12,479 nt of DNA from Acidobacteriaceae bacterium. Lineage in GTDB: Bacteria > Acidobacteriota > Terriglobia > Terriglobales > SbA1. How positions within the stretch are numbered: position 1 is the first letter of the stretch; the number at the start of each line of letters is the position of its first letter. Made by a program: the position numbers and the translations under genes. Shown here one piece after another: positions 1 through 6,839 of this stretch. The stretch is taken from contig PMHI01000738.1 in the NCBI GenBank assembly GCA_003156615.1, forward strand, positions 4,103 through 16,581, written 5' to 3'. The notes under the pieces were generated by a model. That model was not told the DNA's origin. It made no database searches and worked only from the letters and a program-made list of their open reading frames with translations.

Positions 1-712
1 GGAACAATGGCTGGCGGCGCGTAAGACGCTGCTGCTGAAAGAAAAGGAATTTACCCACCTGCGCGACAAGATCAATCGAGAACGCTTGGCCTTGCCCTGG
101 GTCAAAGTTGAGAAGAATTATGTCTTTGATACTCCCAAGGGCGAGAAGACTCTATCTGACTTGTTCGATGGCCGAAGCCAGCTCATCGTGTACCACTTTA
201 TGCTTGGACCAGGCTGGGAAGCAGGCTGCCCTGGTTGTTCTTTTCTCTCCGATCACATCGATGGCGCCCTTCCCCATCTCGAACATCACGATGTCACTTG
301 GACTGCCGTATCCCGCGCGCCGTTGGCAGAGATCGAGGCCTACAAGAAACGCATGGGGTGGATATTTCCATGGGTGTCCGCTTCTGGAAGCGATTTCAAC
401 TACGACTACCACGTTTCGTTCACCAAAGAGGATCTGGCGACGGGCAACATCCTTTACAACTTCACCGAAACGACGGTGCAGGGCGAATCCGCGGGCACGG
501 AACTGCCGGGCCTAAGCGCGTTCTACAAAGACGACTCGGGCGCTGTCTTCCACACATATTCGAGCTATGCCCGTGGTGGAGAGGAGTTGATCGGCACGCT
601 TATGATTCTTGATCGCGCGCCGCAAGGACGGAACGAGACCTCGACGATGGATTTTGTGCACCGTCACGACGAATACGAAAAGAAGCCCAAATTGCATGAT
701 TGTTGCGCGTAA
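1..712 (+). CDS. DUF899 family thioredoxin-like protein (5' end outside window)
   Basis: The frame is open from the first bases of the window, so the gene begins upstream. The TTG at 86 that could serve as a start is an internal Leu codon: the residues before it (EKEFTHLRDKINRERLALPW) match the usual DUF899 N-terminal helix. The visible part is about 236 residues and ends at TAA 710-712. Family hallmarks are the DLFDGRSQLIVYHFM segment, the GCPGCSF pair of cysteines in a thioredoxin-like position, the VSRAPLAEIEAYKKRMGW segment, and SGSDFNYDYHVSF. DUF899 proteins are cytosolic with a predicted thioredoxin-like fold; no reaction is established for them. The C-terminus ends in LHDCCA. A small GC-rich hairpin follows the stop. 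Family assignment is firm; function is unknown. Confidence 0.93.
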   Translation, partial: EQWLAARKTLLLKEKEFTHLRDKINRERLALPWVKVEKNYVFDTPKGEKTLSDLFDGRSQLIVYHFMLGPGWEAGCPGCSFLSDHIDGALPHLEHHDVTWTAVSRAPLAEIEAYKKRMGWIFPWVSASGSDFNYDYHVSFTKEDLATGNILYNFTETTVQGESAGTELPGLSAFYKDDSGAVFHTYSSYARGGEELIGTLMILDRAPQGRNETSTMDFVHRHDEYEKKPKLHDCCA

Positions 713-730
713 CCGACGGAAACGATGAGA

Positions 731-746
731 AGGCCCGACCGGGCTT
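731..746 (+). terminator. possible terminator hairpin after the DUF899 gene
   Basis: AGGCCC pairs with GGGCTT around a GACC loop, giving six pairs including one G-T. The hairpin begins 19 nt after the DUF899 stop. It is followed by TTCCTCATTCC rather than a true T-run, so it is a weak intrinsic terminator at best. It would separate the DUF899 gene from the VOC gene that begins at 788. Confidence 0.35.
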
Positions 747-787
747 CCTCATTCCGGAATTCAACCGATTCTGAACAGGAGGGGACG

Positions 788-1207
788 ATGAAACTGCACA
801 CATACCTCAATTACGGCGGCAATTGCGCGCAAGCCTTTCGTTTCTATGAAAAGCATCTCGGAGGAAAGATCAGCATGATGATGACCCAAGGTGAGCAGCC
901 GAATGCGAAGGATGTACCCCCCGATCAGAAAGACGCTATCCTGTATGCCCGGATGAGCATCGGTGAAACCGACCTGATGGGAAGTGACGTGCCCTTAGAT
1001 CGTTTTCAGCCAATGCGCAGCGTTTATCTCTGCCTCTCTGTGAACGCCACCGACGAAGCCGAGCGTATTTTTGCTCTCCTTTCCGATGGCGGCGAGACCT
1101 TTATGCCTATGCAGGAGACGTTCTTTGCTCACCGGTTTGCCATGCTGCGTGACAAGTTTGGAACGTCCTGGATGATCATTCACGAGCGGACACCTCAGCA
1201 GAGCTAG
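788..1207 (+). CDS. PhnB-like VOC (glyoxalase/bleomycin-resistance fold) protein
   Basis: This encodes 139 residues. The start is the ATG at 788 because an AGGAGGGG ribosome binding site lies at 777-784 and the protein then begins MKLHTYLNYGGNCAQAFRFY, the standard PhnB-type opening. An in-frame upstream start at 725 would add 21 residues with no family resemblance. One VOC domain spans the whole length: the N-terminal GGNCAQAFRFYEKHLGG motif, the central SIGETDLMGSD strand, and the C-terminal FFAHRFAMLRDKFGTSWMI segment. PhnB-type VOC proteins form beta-alpha-beta-beta-beta metal-binding modules, but most, including this one, have no known substrate. It precedes a two-domain member of the same superfamily by 76 nt, so the two may be co-transcribed. 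Superfamily call is firm; specific activity unknown. Confidence 0.9.
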   Translation: MKLHTYLNYGGNCAQAFRFYEKHLGGKISMMMTQGEQPNAKDVPPDQKDAILYARMSIGETDLMGSDVPLDRFQPMRSVYLCLSVNATDEAERIFALLSDGGETFMPMQETFFAHRFAMLRDKFGTSWMIIHERTPQQS

Positions 1208-1283
1208 CACGGGAGCCACTGTGCTGCTCGCTGGCGATAATCAGATCCTCAACCTTGAGGAAGCAAAAGGAGTCGATATCCCC

Positions 1284-2180
1284 ATGCAGACAATCACGCC
1301 GCACCTGTGGTTTGACAAGGAAGCCAAGGAAGCAGCCGAGTTTTATACATCGATTTTCAAGGATTCCAGGATCGAGGACACTGCAACCCTTCAGAACACT
1401 CCTTCGGGCACAGTGGACATTCTCAGCCTCGAACTTCTTGGTCAGGACTTCAGGCTCATCAATGCAGGGCCGCTGTTCAAGTTCACTCCGGCAGTATCGT
1501 TCCTGGTTGCCTGCGAGACGAAAAAAGAAGTCGATGCGCTATGGAATGAGCTCTCCAAAGGGGGCTCGGCTCTCATGGAGCTCGGCGACTATCCGTTCAG
1601 CGAGAGATACGGGTGGACACAAGACCGATTCGGGCTTTCGTGGCAGGTGATGTTTATGGGCGATGGCAAAGTCCAACCGAGGATCACCCCGACGCTTATG
1701 TTTGTTGGCGCGCAGTGCGGACGGGCGGAAGAGGCCGTCAATTTCTACTCATCCGTATTTCACGATGCGAAGGTTGACCACATTCTTCGCTATGGCAAAG
1801 ACGACAAGCCCGACAAAGAAGGAACCATAAAACATGCCGGCGTTTCGCTTGAAGGTGAGAGCTTTGCCGTTATGGACAGCGCTCGTGCACACAACTTCAC
1901 TTTCAACGAGGCCATCTCGTTCATGGTCCACTGTGATACCCAGGAACGAATCGACTACTTCTGGTCGAAGCTGTCTGCAGAGCCGAAGGCCGAACAGTGC
2001 GGGTGGCTGAAAGACAAGTTCGGCCTCTCTTGGCAGATTGTTCCTACGGCTATGGATGAGATGCTGCGTGACAAAGACGAGTCAAAGTTGGCACGAGTGA
2101 CGGAAGCATTCCTCAAAATGAAGAAATTTGATATCGCCCAATTGAGGGAGGCATACGGCCCTGCGAAGTCAGCCGCCTAG
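1284..2180 (+). CDS. tandem two-domain VOC / PhnB-like protein (3-dmu-9_3-mt type)
   Basis: This encodes 298 residues. The ATG at 1284 is preferred: MQTITPHLWFDKEAKEAAEF is the canonical opening, and AAAGGAG at 1266-1272 is a ribosome binding site, although 11 nt away. A GTG at 1221 would add an unrelated 21-residue leader. There are two homologous domains. The first (about 1-125) holds ITPHLWFDKEAKEAAEFYTSIF and ends GWTQDRFGLSWQV. The second (about 131-260) holds ITPTLMFVGAQCGRAEEAVNFY and ends GWLKDKFGLSWQIVP. A short helical tail (LKMKKFDIAQLREAYG) follows, as usual in this Pfam group. The '3-demethylubiquinone-9 3-methyltransferase' name often attached to the family is historical and not supported as an enzyme activity. 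A TCCTCA/TGAGGA hairpin lies at 1246-1261, just upstream of the start. Confidence 0.9.
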   Translation: MQTITPHLWFDKEAKEAAEFYTSIFKDSRIEDTATLQNTPSGTVDILSLELLGQDFRLINAGPLFKFTPAVSFLVACETKKEVDALWNELSKGGSALMELGDYPFSERYGWTQDRFGLSWQVMFMGDGKVQPRITPTLMFVGAQCGRAEEAVNFYSSVFHDAKVDHILRYGKDDKPDKEGTIKHAGVSLEGESFAVMDSARAHNFTFNEAISFMVHCDTQERIDYFWSKLSAEPKAEQCGWLKDKFGLSWQIVPTAMDEMLRDKDESKLARVTEAFLKMKKFDIAQLREAYGPAKSAA

Positions 2181-2262
2181 GCCGAGCGTGTGTTGACTGA
2201 CCAGCTGATACTTCATGCCAACTTCGCGCTCGGTGGAGCGCAGGGACCCACGGGAGAAACCT

Positions 2263-2967
2263 ATGAATCGTAAAAATCTCATGACGATCGCCTTAGGAGG
2301 CTTCGCGCTGATTGCCGCCCTGGCTGCGGCGTCGCAGGCGCCAGCACAGGATGCCAAAGCGCCGTATCCCAACATGGCCCCGCTTGATCAATACCTTATG
2401 GAGCGAAACACCGAGGTAGCACTGGCGCTGAGCGCTGCCCCGCAGTCCATCTCACAGGATGCGGAAATCATGGTGCTCGGGCAGCACGGTTACGAAACCG
2501 CCGTCAAAGGCAAAAATGGTTTCGTTTGCCTGGTGTGGCGATCATGGATGGCTGGAACCGACGATCCCGATTTTTGGAATCCCAAACTGCGGGCCCCCAT
2601 CTGTCTCAACACGCTGGCTGCGCGATCCCAAATTCCACTTACCCTCAAGAAAACCGAGGTCATATTGGCTTCGCGATCCAAAGACCAGATGGCCGAGGCC
2701 GTCAACGCCGCTTTCGACGGGAAGGGATTGTCGCCGCCGGAAACCGGCGCGATGTGCTACATGATGTCAAAACAAGGATACTTGAATGATCGCGACGGTC
2801 ACTGGCATCCCCACCTGATGTTTTTCCTTCCACTCACAGACCCTGCGATTTGGGGCGCAGGCCCACCAAGCTCCCCCGTTCTAGGATTTAAGTCCACTCT
2901 GGACCGGCTGACCTTGTTTCTGATTCCAATCGGCCAATGGTCGGACGGCACGGCTTATGAACACTGA
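2263..2967 (+). CDS. secreted protein of unknown function
   Basis: This encodes 234 residues. The ATG at 2263 is chosen because GGAG at 2253-2256 is a well-spaced ribosome binding site and because the protein then starts with a textbook signal peptide: MNRK, a hydrophobic core (MTIALGGFALIAALAAA), and an Ala-rich cleavage zone near SQAPAQ (about residues 24-29). An upstream in-frame start at 2215 would bury the signal peptide. The mature part is about 205 residues with no further membrane segment. It contains FVCLVWRSWMAGTDDPDFWNPKLRAPICLN broken across two Cys residues, a third Cys in GAMCYMMSKQGY, and an HWHPHLMFF stretch rich in His and aromatics. I do not recognise a named domain. It is probably exported to the periplasm. 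It lies 82 nt after the VOC gene and may be an independent unit. Confidence 0.8.
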   Translation: MNRKNLMTIALGGFALIAALAAASQAPAQDAKAPYPNMAPLDQYLMERNTEVALALSAAPQSISQDAEIMVLGQHGYETAVKGKNGFVCLVWRSWMAGTDDPDFWNPKLRAPICLNTLAARSQIPLTLKKTEVILASRSKDQMAEAVNAAFDGKGLSPPETGAMCYMMSKQGYLNDRDGHWHPHLMFFLPLTDPAIWGAGPPSSPVLGFKSTLDRLTLFLIPIGQWSDGTAYEH

Positions 2968-3404
2968 CCATCCGGTTGATTGACGATCAAGATGGACATT
3001 CACGATGACAAGCTCGAGAAATTCGAAGCGGAGGGCACCTTTACCGGTCCCAAACGATCCAGGCTCCATCCAGGAAATCAATTCAAAGATCAATGAAGAA
3101 CCGACTCTTCGGCAATGTCAGATTCCTCATTGCGTTGGGATCAAGGGGGTGATCTCAAAGCTGGTCTGGCCGTAAGAGCAAGGTGCAAGAGCCTCCCTCA
3201 CCCCGCTCTCGCTCCTCCAAACGGTGGCAGTTTAGCCGGTTCTGGCTTAAAGTATTGTCTGGCGCCGCTGAAGTCGGCGCTACGAAAACCACCTGCGACA
3301 GACGTAGCTCGCCCAGAAACGGCTGAAGAGTCATCAAGCTTCTCGTCCGACGGTTGGTTCCAAGACTCGAGTAGCCGAATCTAACCAGGCCCGAGGCCAA
3401 TTCT
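2968..3404. other. 437-nt intergenic region with palindromes, no convincing gene
   Basis: No gene with family support was found here. A 34-codon frame (ATG 2992, stop 3094-3096, beginning MDIHDDKLEKFEAEG) has no clear ribosome binding site and no recognised relative. An 89-codon frame at 3115-3384 has the Arg/Ser/Pro-rich composition of a chance frame. A 5-bp TTGAT/ATCAA hairpin sits at 2976-2990. The notable content is two neighbouring palindromes at 3231-3251 and 3262-3280, listed separately. The promoter of the sigma-54 activator at 3405 must lie here, but no clear -35/-10 or -24/-12 pair was identified. Confidence 0.6.
3231..3280. repeat. pair of adjacent palindromes, REP-like intergenic repeat candidate
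   Basis: The first hairpin (3231-3251) pairs TTTAGCC with GGCTTAAA (one bulged A) around GGTTCT. Eleven nucleotides later a second one (3262-3280) pairs GCGCCG with CGGCGC perfectly around CTGAAGT. Read on the other strand the second becomes GCGCCGACTTCAGCGGCGC. Short palindromes of the GGCTAAAGCC and GCGCCGA...CGGCGC type recur between genes in many acidobacterial genomes as I recall them, and that is the basis for calling this a dispersed repeat. Only one copy is present in this window, so repetition itself is not shown. Confidence 0.45.
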
Positions 3405-5552
3405 ATGGAGAGAGCAATCGAGTCCCCCGCAAAAGTCCTATCGCGGGGCGGACGGCCGGTAGACGAGTTGGGGTTGTTTTCGAACGAGTCTGTCCTCAAC
3501 CTTCAAAAACTGATTTTCGCTGGCTCTCCCCTATCCGAAGTTCTGACGAACATCGCTCAGTTGGTTGAATCGCAAGCCGAAGGTATGTCTTGCACGATCT
3601 GGCTTCCGGACGAAGACGGAAAGGAGCTCCGTTGTGCCGCTGCGCCCAATCTTGCCGGATTCAGCGCTCAAGTAGGAACCATGGCGGTTGGTCCGAAAGG
3701 CGGATCTTGCGGCACAGCGGTTTATCGGAAGGAGCCTGTGTATGTAGCCGACGTCTTGACCGACCCCATCTGGGACGATTATCGTGAGCGCCTGTTGCCT
3801 TATGGAATTCGTTCTGTTTGGTCTCGCCCGCTGTTCACAAGCGAAGGCAAAGCCCTCGGTACTTTTTCTATCAATTATCGTGAACCACGCAGCCCCTCTG
3901 CCAATGACCTCCAGCTGATCGAGAATGCCAGCCATATCACTGGGATCGCGATTGAGCGCCACATGAACGAACAAGCGCTGCAGCGTGAGCGCGACAGGCT
4001 GCGCTTGCTTCTGGAAATCACGAGCAGCGTCACCTCCAGGTTGGACCTCCGGCAAATGGTTGAGGCGCTTTCGACGAACCTATTCAGGGTAATGCAGTGT
4101 GACGTGTCCGCCTTGCTCCTACCCGACTCCGAGAGCGGAGCGTTACGGGTCACTATCTTGCACAATCCCGACGCGAGAGGACCCTTGCGCGAGGGATCGT
4201 TGGTGCCGATGAACAGTTCGATCTCAGGTCAGGTATTGCGGAAAGCCAAGAGCATCCGGATCGATAGCTTCGAACAGGTCCGCGAGGATCCTGAAATCTA
4301 TGGGAATCCCGACGGCCGGCTTCTTTATGAGCACGTGATCGAGGAAGGCCTCAGGACGGGGTGTTATCTGCCGCTCACAGGCCGCGAGCGCGTGGTTGGC
4401 GTTTTGATGCTCTCCAGGCGCTCGGACAATCATTTTAAAAAAGATGACATCATTTTACTTGAGCAGGTGGCTTGTCAGGTAGCGATTGCAGTCGAGAACA
4501 CCTTGGAGTACGAGAAGGCAACCAAAGACCGAGATAAAGAGACAAAACAGAGACGCTACCTCGAGGAGGAAATTCGTACCGAGTTAGGAGAAATCGTCGG
4601 AGAGAGCCCGGCGTTGAAAACGGCGTTGAGCCTGGTGTCTGTAGTGGCGCCTACGGATTCCGGCGTGCTGATCCTGGGCGAGACAGGCACTGGCAAAGAG
4701 CTCGTTGCCCGTGCAATACATAAGCTGGGCAATCGCAGCGAAAAGGCATTCGTGAAACTAAACTGCGCTGCAATACCGCTTGGACTTCTCGAGAGTGAGC
4801 TTTTCGGACACGAAAAAGGAGCATTTACCGGCGCCATCGCCCAAAAGACCGGCCGGTTCGAACTCGCCGACAAAGGTACGCTTTTTCTTGACGAGGTCGG
4901 CGATATACCTCTCGAACTTCAGGCGAAACTGCTGCGCGTTCTACAAGAGCAGGAATTTGAGAGGCTCGGCAGCAACCGTACGCATAAGGTCGACGTCCGC
5001 CTGATCGCAGCCACGCATCGGGATTTGCCGGCGATGGTAAAGCAAGGGACGTTTCGCGAGGACCTTTACTATCGTCTGAAAGTCTTTCCGATCCAGGTCC
5101 CGGCCCTGCGACAACGCACAGAGGATATTCCGAGATTGGTGCGGCATTTCATAGCGCTTTACGCTCAACGCATGAACAAACGAATTGACACAATTCCTCC
5201 GGAGACGATGGATGCGTTGCTGCGATACCCATGGCCAGGAAACGTCCGCGAATTACAGAACTTTATTGAACGCGCTGTGATTCTCTCACCACAGTCGACG
5301 CTACACGCGCCAACTTCGGAGCTCGAGCCGTTCCAACCTCACCAGGAGCCGAATGCCCCTATGAATGGTCTCGCGCAGGTAGAGCGGGATCATATCCTAC
5401 GTGCGTTGGGAGCGAGCAACTGGGTGATCAGTGGCGCGGCCGCGCGTTTGGGAATGAAGCGAACGTCATTGGTTTACAGGATGAAGAAGCTGCGTATTCA
5501 TCGGCCTACCCCAGTCCCCGAGAAACGCAGCATCGGCCTAGCCGGCGATTGA
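3405..5552 (+). CDS. sigma-54-dependent transcriptional activator, GAF-GAF-AAA+-Fis (FhlA-like architecture)
   Basis: This encodes 715 residues. The order is GAF (about 41-185), a charged linker helix, a second GAF (about 212-365), a charged coiled-coil-like linker (366-396), an AAA+ sigma-54 interaction domain (about 397-635), and a Fis-type helix-turn-helix (about 667-700). Visible motifs are Walker A GETGTGKE (425-432), the sigma-54-contacting GAFTGA loop (472-477), Walker B LFLDEVGD with D496 and E497, and WPGNVRELQNF starting at W610. The DNA-binding segment reads NWVISGAAARLGMKRTSLVYRMKKLRI. Intact GAFTGA and Walker motifs indicate a working ATP-driven activator of RNA polymerase-sigma-54. 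The GAF domains should sense a small ligand or redox signal. The domain layout matches FhlA-type regulators, but no formate or hydrogenase genes are nearby, so the target is unknown. The start ATG has GAGG at 3393-3396, eight nucleotides upstream. Confidence 0.95.
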   Translation: MERAIESPAKVLSRGGRPVDELGLFSNESVLNLQKLIFAGSPLSEVLTNIAQLVESQAEGMSCTIWLPDEDGKELRCAAAPNLAGFSAQVGTMAVGPKGGSCGTAVYRKEPVYVADVLTDPIWDDYRERLLPYGIRSVWSRPLFTSEGKALGTFSINYREPRSPSANDLQLIENASHITGIAIERHMNEQALQRERDRLRLLLEITSSVTSRLDLRQMVEALSTNLFRVMQCDVSALLLPDSESGALRVTILHNPDARGPLREGSLVPMNSSISGQVLRKAKSIRIDSFEQVREDPEIYGNPDGRLLYEHVIEEGLRTGCYLPLTGRERVVGVLMLSRRSDNHFKKDDIILLEQVACQVAIAVENTLEYEKATKDRDKETKQRRYLEEEIRTELGEIVGESPALKTALSLVSVVAPTDSGVLILGETGTGKELVARAIHKLGNRSEKAFVKLNCAAIPLGLLESELFGHEKGAFTGAIAQKTGRFELADKGTLFLDEVGDIPLELQAKLLRVLQEQEFERLGSNRTHKVDVRLIAATHRDLPAMVKQGTFREDLYYRLKVFPIQVPALRQRTEDIPRLVRHFIALYAQRMNKRIDTIPPETMDALLRYPWPGNVRELQNFIERAVILSPQSTLHAPTSELEPFQPHQEPNAPMNGLAQVERDHILRALGASNWVISGAAARLGMKRTSLVYRMKKLRIHRPTPVPEKRSIGLAGD

Positions 5553-5554
5553 AT

Positions 5555-5620
5555 GTCCCGCCGTTGTAGCGAGCCACCACCAGCTTCGGTGGATCCGACG
5601 GAGACCCGTCAGCGGCGGAC
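5555..5620. other. structured spacer between convergent genes, possible bidirectional terminator
   Basis: An outer stem pairs CCGCCGTTG (5558-5566) with CAGCGGCGG (5610-5618) over nine positions, one of them a G-T pair. In another register GTCC at 5555-5558 pairs with GGAC at 5617-5620. Inside it are two small hairpins: CCACC/GGTGG around AGCTTC (5577-5592) and GACGG/CCGTC around AGAC (5597-5610). The sequence begins 2 nt after the activator's stop and faces the 3' end of the histidine phosphatase. A transcription end signal for both genes is plausible, but no T-run accompanies it. Confidence 0.35.
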
Positions 5621-5669
5621 AGGCTCGGGCGCGCTGGTTTCGTGATCAGCTGGGGTTGGTCATGAGAGT

Positions 5670-6287
5670 TCATTGGATCCCGCCGGCGTTCAATCGCGTG
5701 ATCACTCGGGTTTCATGTTCATGGCCGAGAGTCGTCGCCGATGCTGTGCCAAGCATGAACATACTACCGTCTTGTGGCGGCAAACCAAGCCAACAGCATG
5801 ACAGAATACGCAGAATATGTCCGTGGCCGAACAAAAGAGCGTCACCAGAAGCGCCAAGTACGCGATCGATAACGGCCTGTGCCCTGGTAGCAACCTGCTC
5901 GATGCCCTCGCCGCGAGGGACTCCATCTCTCCACAAGGACCAGCCGGGCCGTTGTTTTTGAATTTCAGCGGTGGTCTTGCCTTCATATTCGCCGTAGTCC
6001 CACTCCCGGAGGTTGGGGTCGACGACCGCGTTGTCGCTGTAGCCAGCGAGGCGGCACGTTTCACGGGCGCGAAGAAATGGGCTCGTCAGGACAATTCCAA
6101 AACGTCTGCCTTTTAGGAACTGGCCAATCTTTCTGGCCTGTTCTTCACCAACAGAAGTCAACGGGAGATCCGTTCTGCCGGTGTGCTGGCCGGAAAGGCT
6201 CCATTCGGTTTCTCCATGCCGCACCAGCCAGAGTTCTACTGGCTTTCGCGTGTGAGTGTCGTCCACGATGGCAGAGTCCTCCTGCAT
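5670..6287 (-). CDS. histidine phosphatase family protein (phosphoglycerate mutase-like)
   Basis: This encodes 205 residues on the minus strand. The superfamily signature LVRHGETEW carries the phospho-accepting His24 with Arg23 and Glu26. A probable acid residue is E95 in LREWDYGEYEG, and the second catalytic His lies in LLFGHGH (H155). GRTDLPLT and LTSPFLRARETC are further family landmarks. It is a cytosolic phosphomonoesterase or mutase; the substrate cannot be told from the sequence, since relatives range from phosphoglycerate mutase to broad phosphatases. The start is uncertain. ATG at 6287 has no clear ribosome binding site, whereas an AGGAGG inside the first codons (complement of 6278-6283) lies 11 nt before a GTG at 6266-6264, which would give 198 residues. 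Its 5' end is 31 nt from a decayed DUF427 gene on the same strand. Confidence 0.93.
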   Translation of the reverse strand: MQEDSAIVDDTHTRKPVELWLVRHGETEWSLSGQHTGRTDLPLTSVGEEQARKIGQFLKGRRFGIVLTSPFLRARETCRLAGYSDNAVVDPNLREWDYGEYEGKTTAEIQKQRPGWSLWRDGVPRGEGIEQVATRAQAVIDRVLGASGDALLFGHGHILRILSCCWLGLPPQDGSMFMLGTASATTLGHEHETRVITRLNAGGIQ

Positions 6288-6318
6288 AGGAAATGTGGTA
6301 ACAAGTCTGATCTCCCGC

Positions 6319-6751
6319 TCACAGGGTCCGCAACTTCGATCGATCTAAGTCGTTGTGGAGCACTTCCGCGACTGTGAGGTCGTGATCGGGCCATGAGGGA
6401 TTACAGTCTGACGTGGCGCCAGCCGGAGCTGTTTGCCATAGAGTTGTACCGAGACACTATCCGGTTCGAACAACATCAGGTCAGAAATTCGTCCAACCTC
6501 GGGATAGCCTGACGATACGACCAGACAGCCAGATGTGCGTCACCAATGTCATAATAGCTGCACAACCCCTTGTAGGGACAGAAGGTCCGGTGTTCCACCG
6601 GTGTAAAGGCAGACTCGTCGACGTCCGCTCGAGGGATGTACCAGCGCGGCGCGCAGCCGGATTCGTAGAGAGCTAACAGCCGCTTGGTATCTGCAATGAT
6701 CCGATCACTATGACGGACCGCGATCTACGGATAGTCTGCTGATTGTTGCAT
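6319..6751 (-). pseudogene. DUF427 family gene, inactivated (one stop, two frameshifts)
   Basis: Reading the minus strand from ATG 6751 gives MQQSADYP, then an in-frame TAG (6727-6725) at codon 9. The same frame resumes with IAVRHSDRIIADTKRLLALY and continues through ALYESGCAPRWYIPRADVD, HRTFCPYKGLCSYYDIGD and LAVWSYRQA (to 6506). One base is then missing, and the frame PEVGRISDLMLFEPDSVSVQ ... APRQTVIPHG follows (6503-6390). A second base is missing near 6388, after which DHDLTVAEVLHNDLDRSKL runs to TGA 6321-6319. Joined across the lesions the product is about 144 residues, close to normal for DUF427 proteins, and includes the diagnostic CPYKG..SYY core. DUF427 function is not established. 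Because no single frame spans it, this gene is easily missed by ORF calling. It was probably co-transcribed with the histidine phosphatase downstream. Confidence 0.85.
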
Positions 6752-6764
6752 CGTTTTGTCAGGT

Positions 6765-6839
6765 CTATGAGGAGAAGGTCTCTCCCAGTCGGTCGAAGAA
6801 GGCCTCGTAGAAGTCCTCGTGTGGCGGAACTGGGTTAAT
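6765..6839 (-). pseudogene. C-terminal stub of an unidentified minus-strand gene
   Basis: Directly upstream of the DUF427 remnant on the same strand (13 nt between) is a frame ending at TAG 6767-6765. Its last residues, PVPPHEDFYEAFFDRLGETF plus SS, look like a genuine protein C-terminus: acidic, aromatic and helical. Going further upstream it runs into the 5' end of the divergent MOSC gene, where it no longer looks coding, so any gene here has lost its body. I could not identify the family. It may alternatively be a chance frame. Confidence 0.3.

Noticed and set aside
86..88. TTG as start of the DUF899 gene
   Set aside because: The frame is open to the window edge and the upstream residues fit the family, so the codon is internal.
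3115..3384. 89-codon plus-strand frame before the sigma-54 activator
   Set aside because: It runs straight through the twin palindromes, its composition is low-information Ser/Pro/Arg, and it has no good ribosome binding site.
3531..4055. 174-codon minus-strand frame opposite the first GAF domain
   Set aside because: It is antisense to well-supported GAF coding sequence and has no start signal or recognisable domain.
6413..6676. 87-codon plus-strand frame
   Set aside because: It is antisense to the DUF427 remnant, whose minus-strand translation matches a known family.
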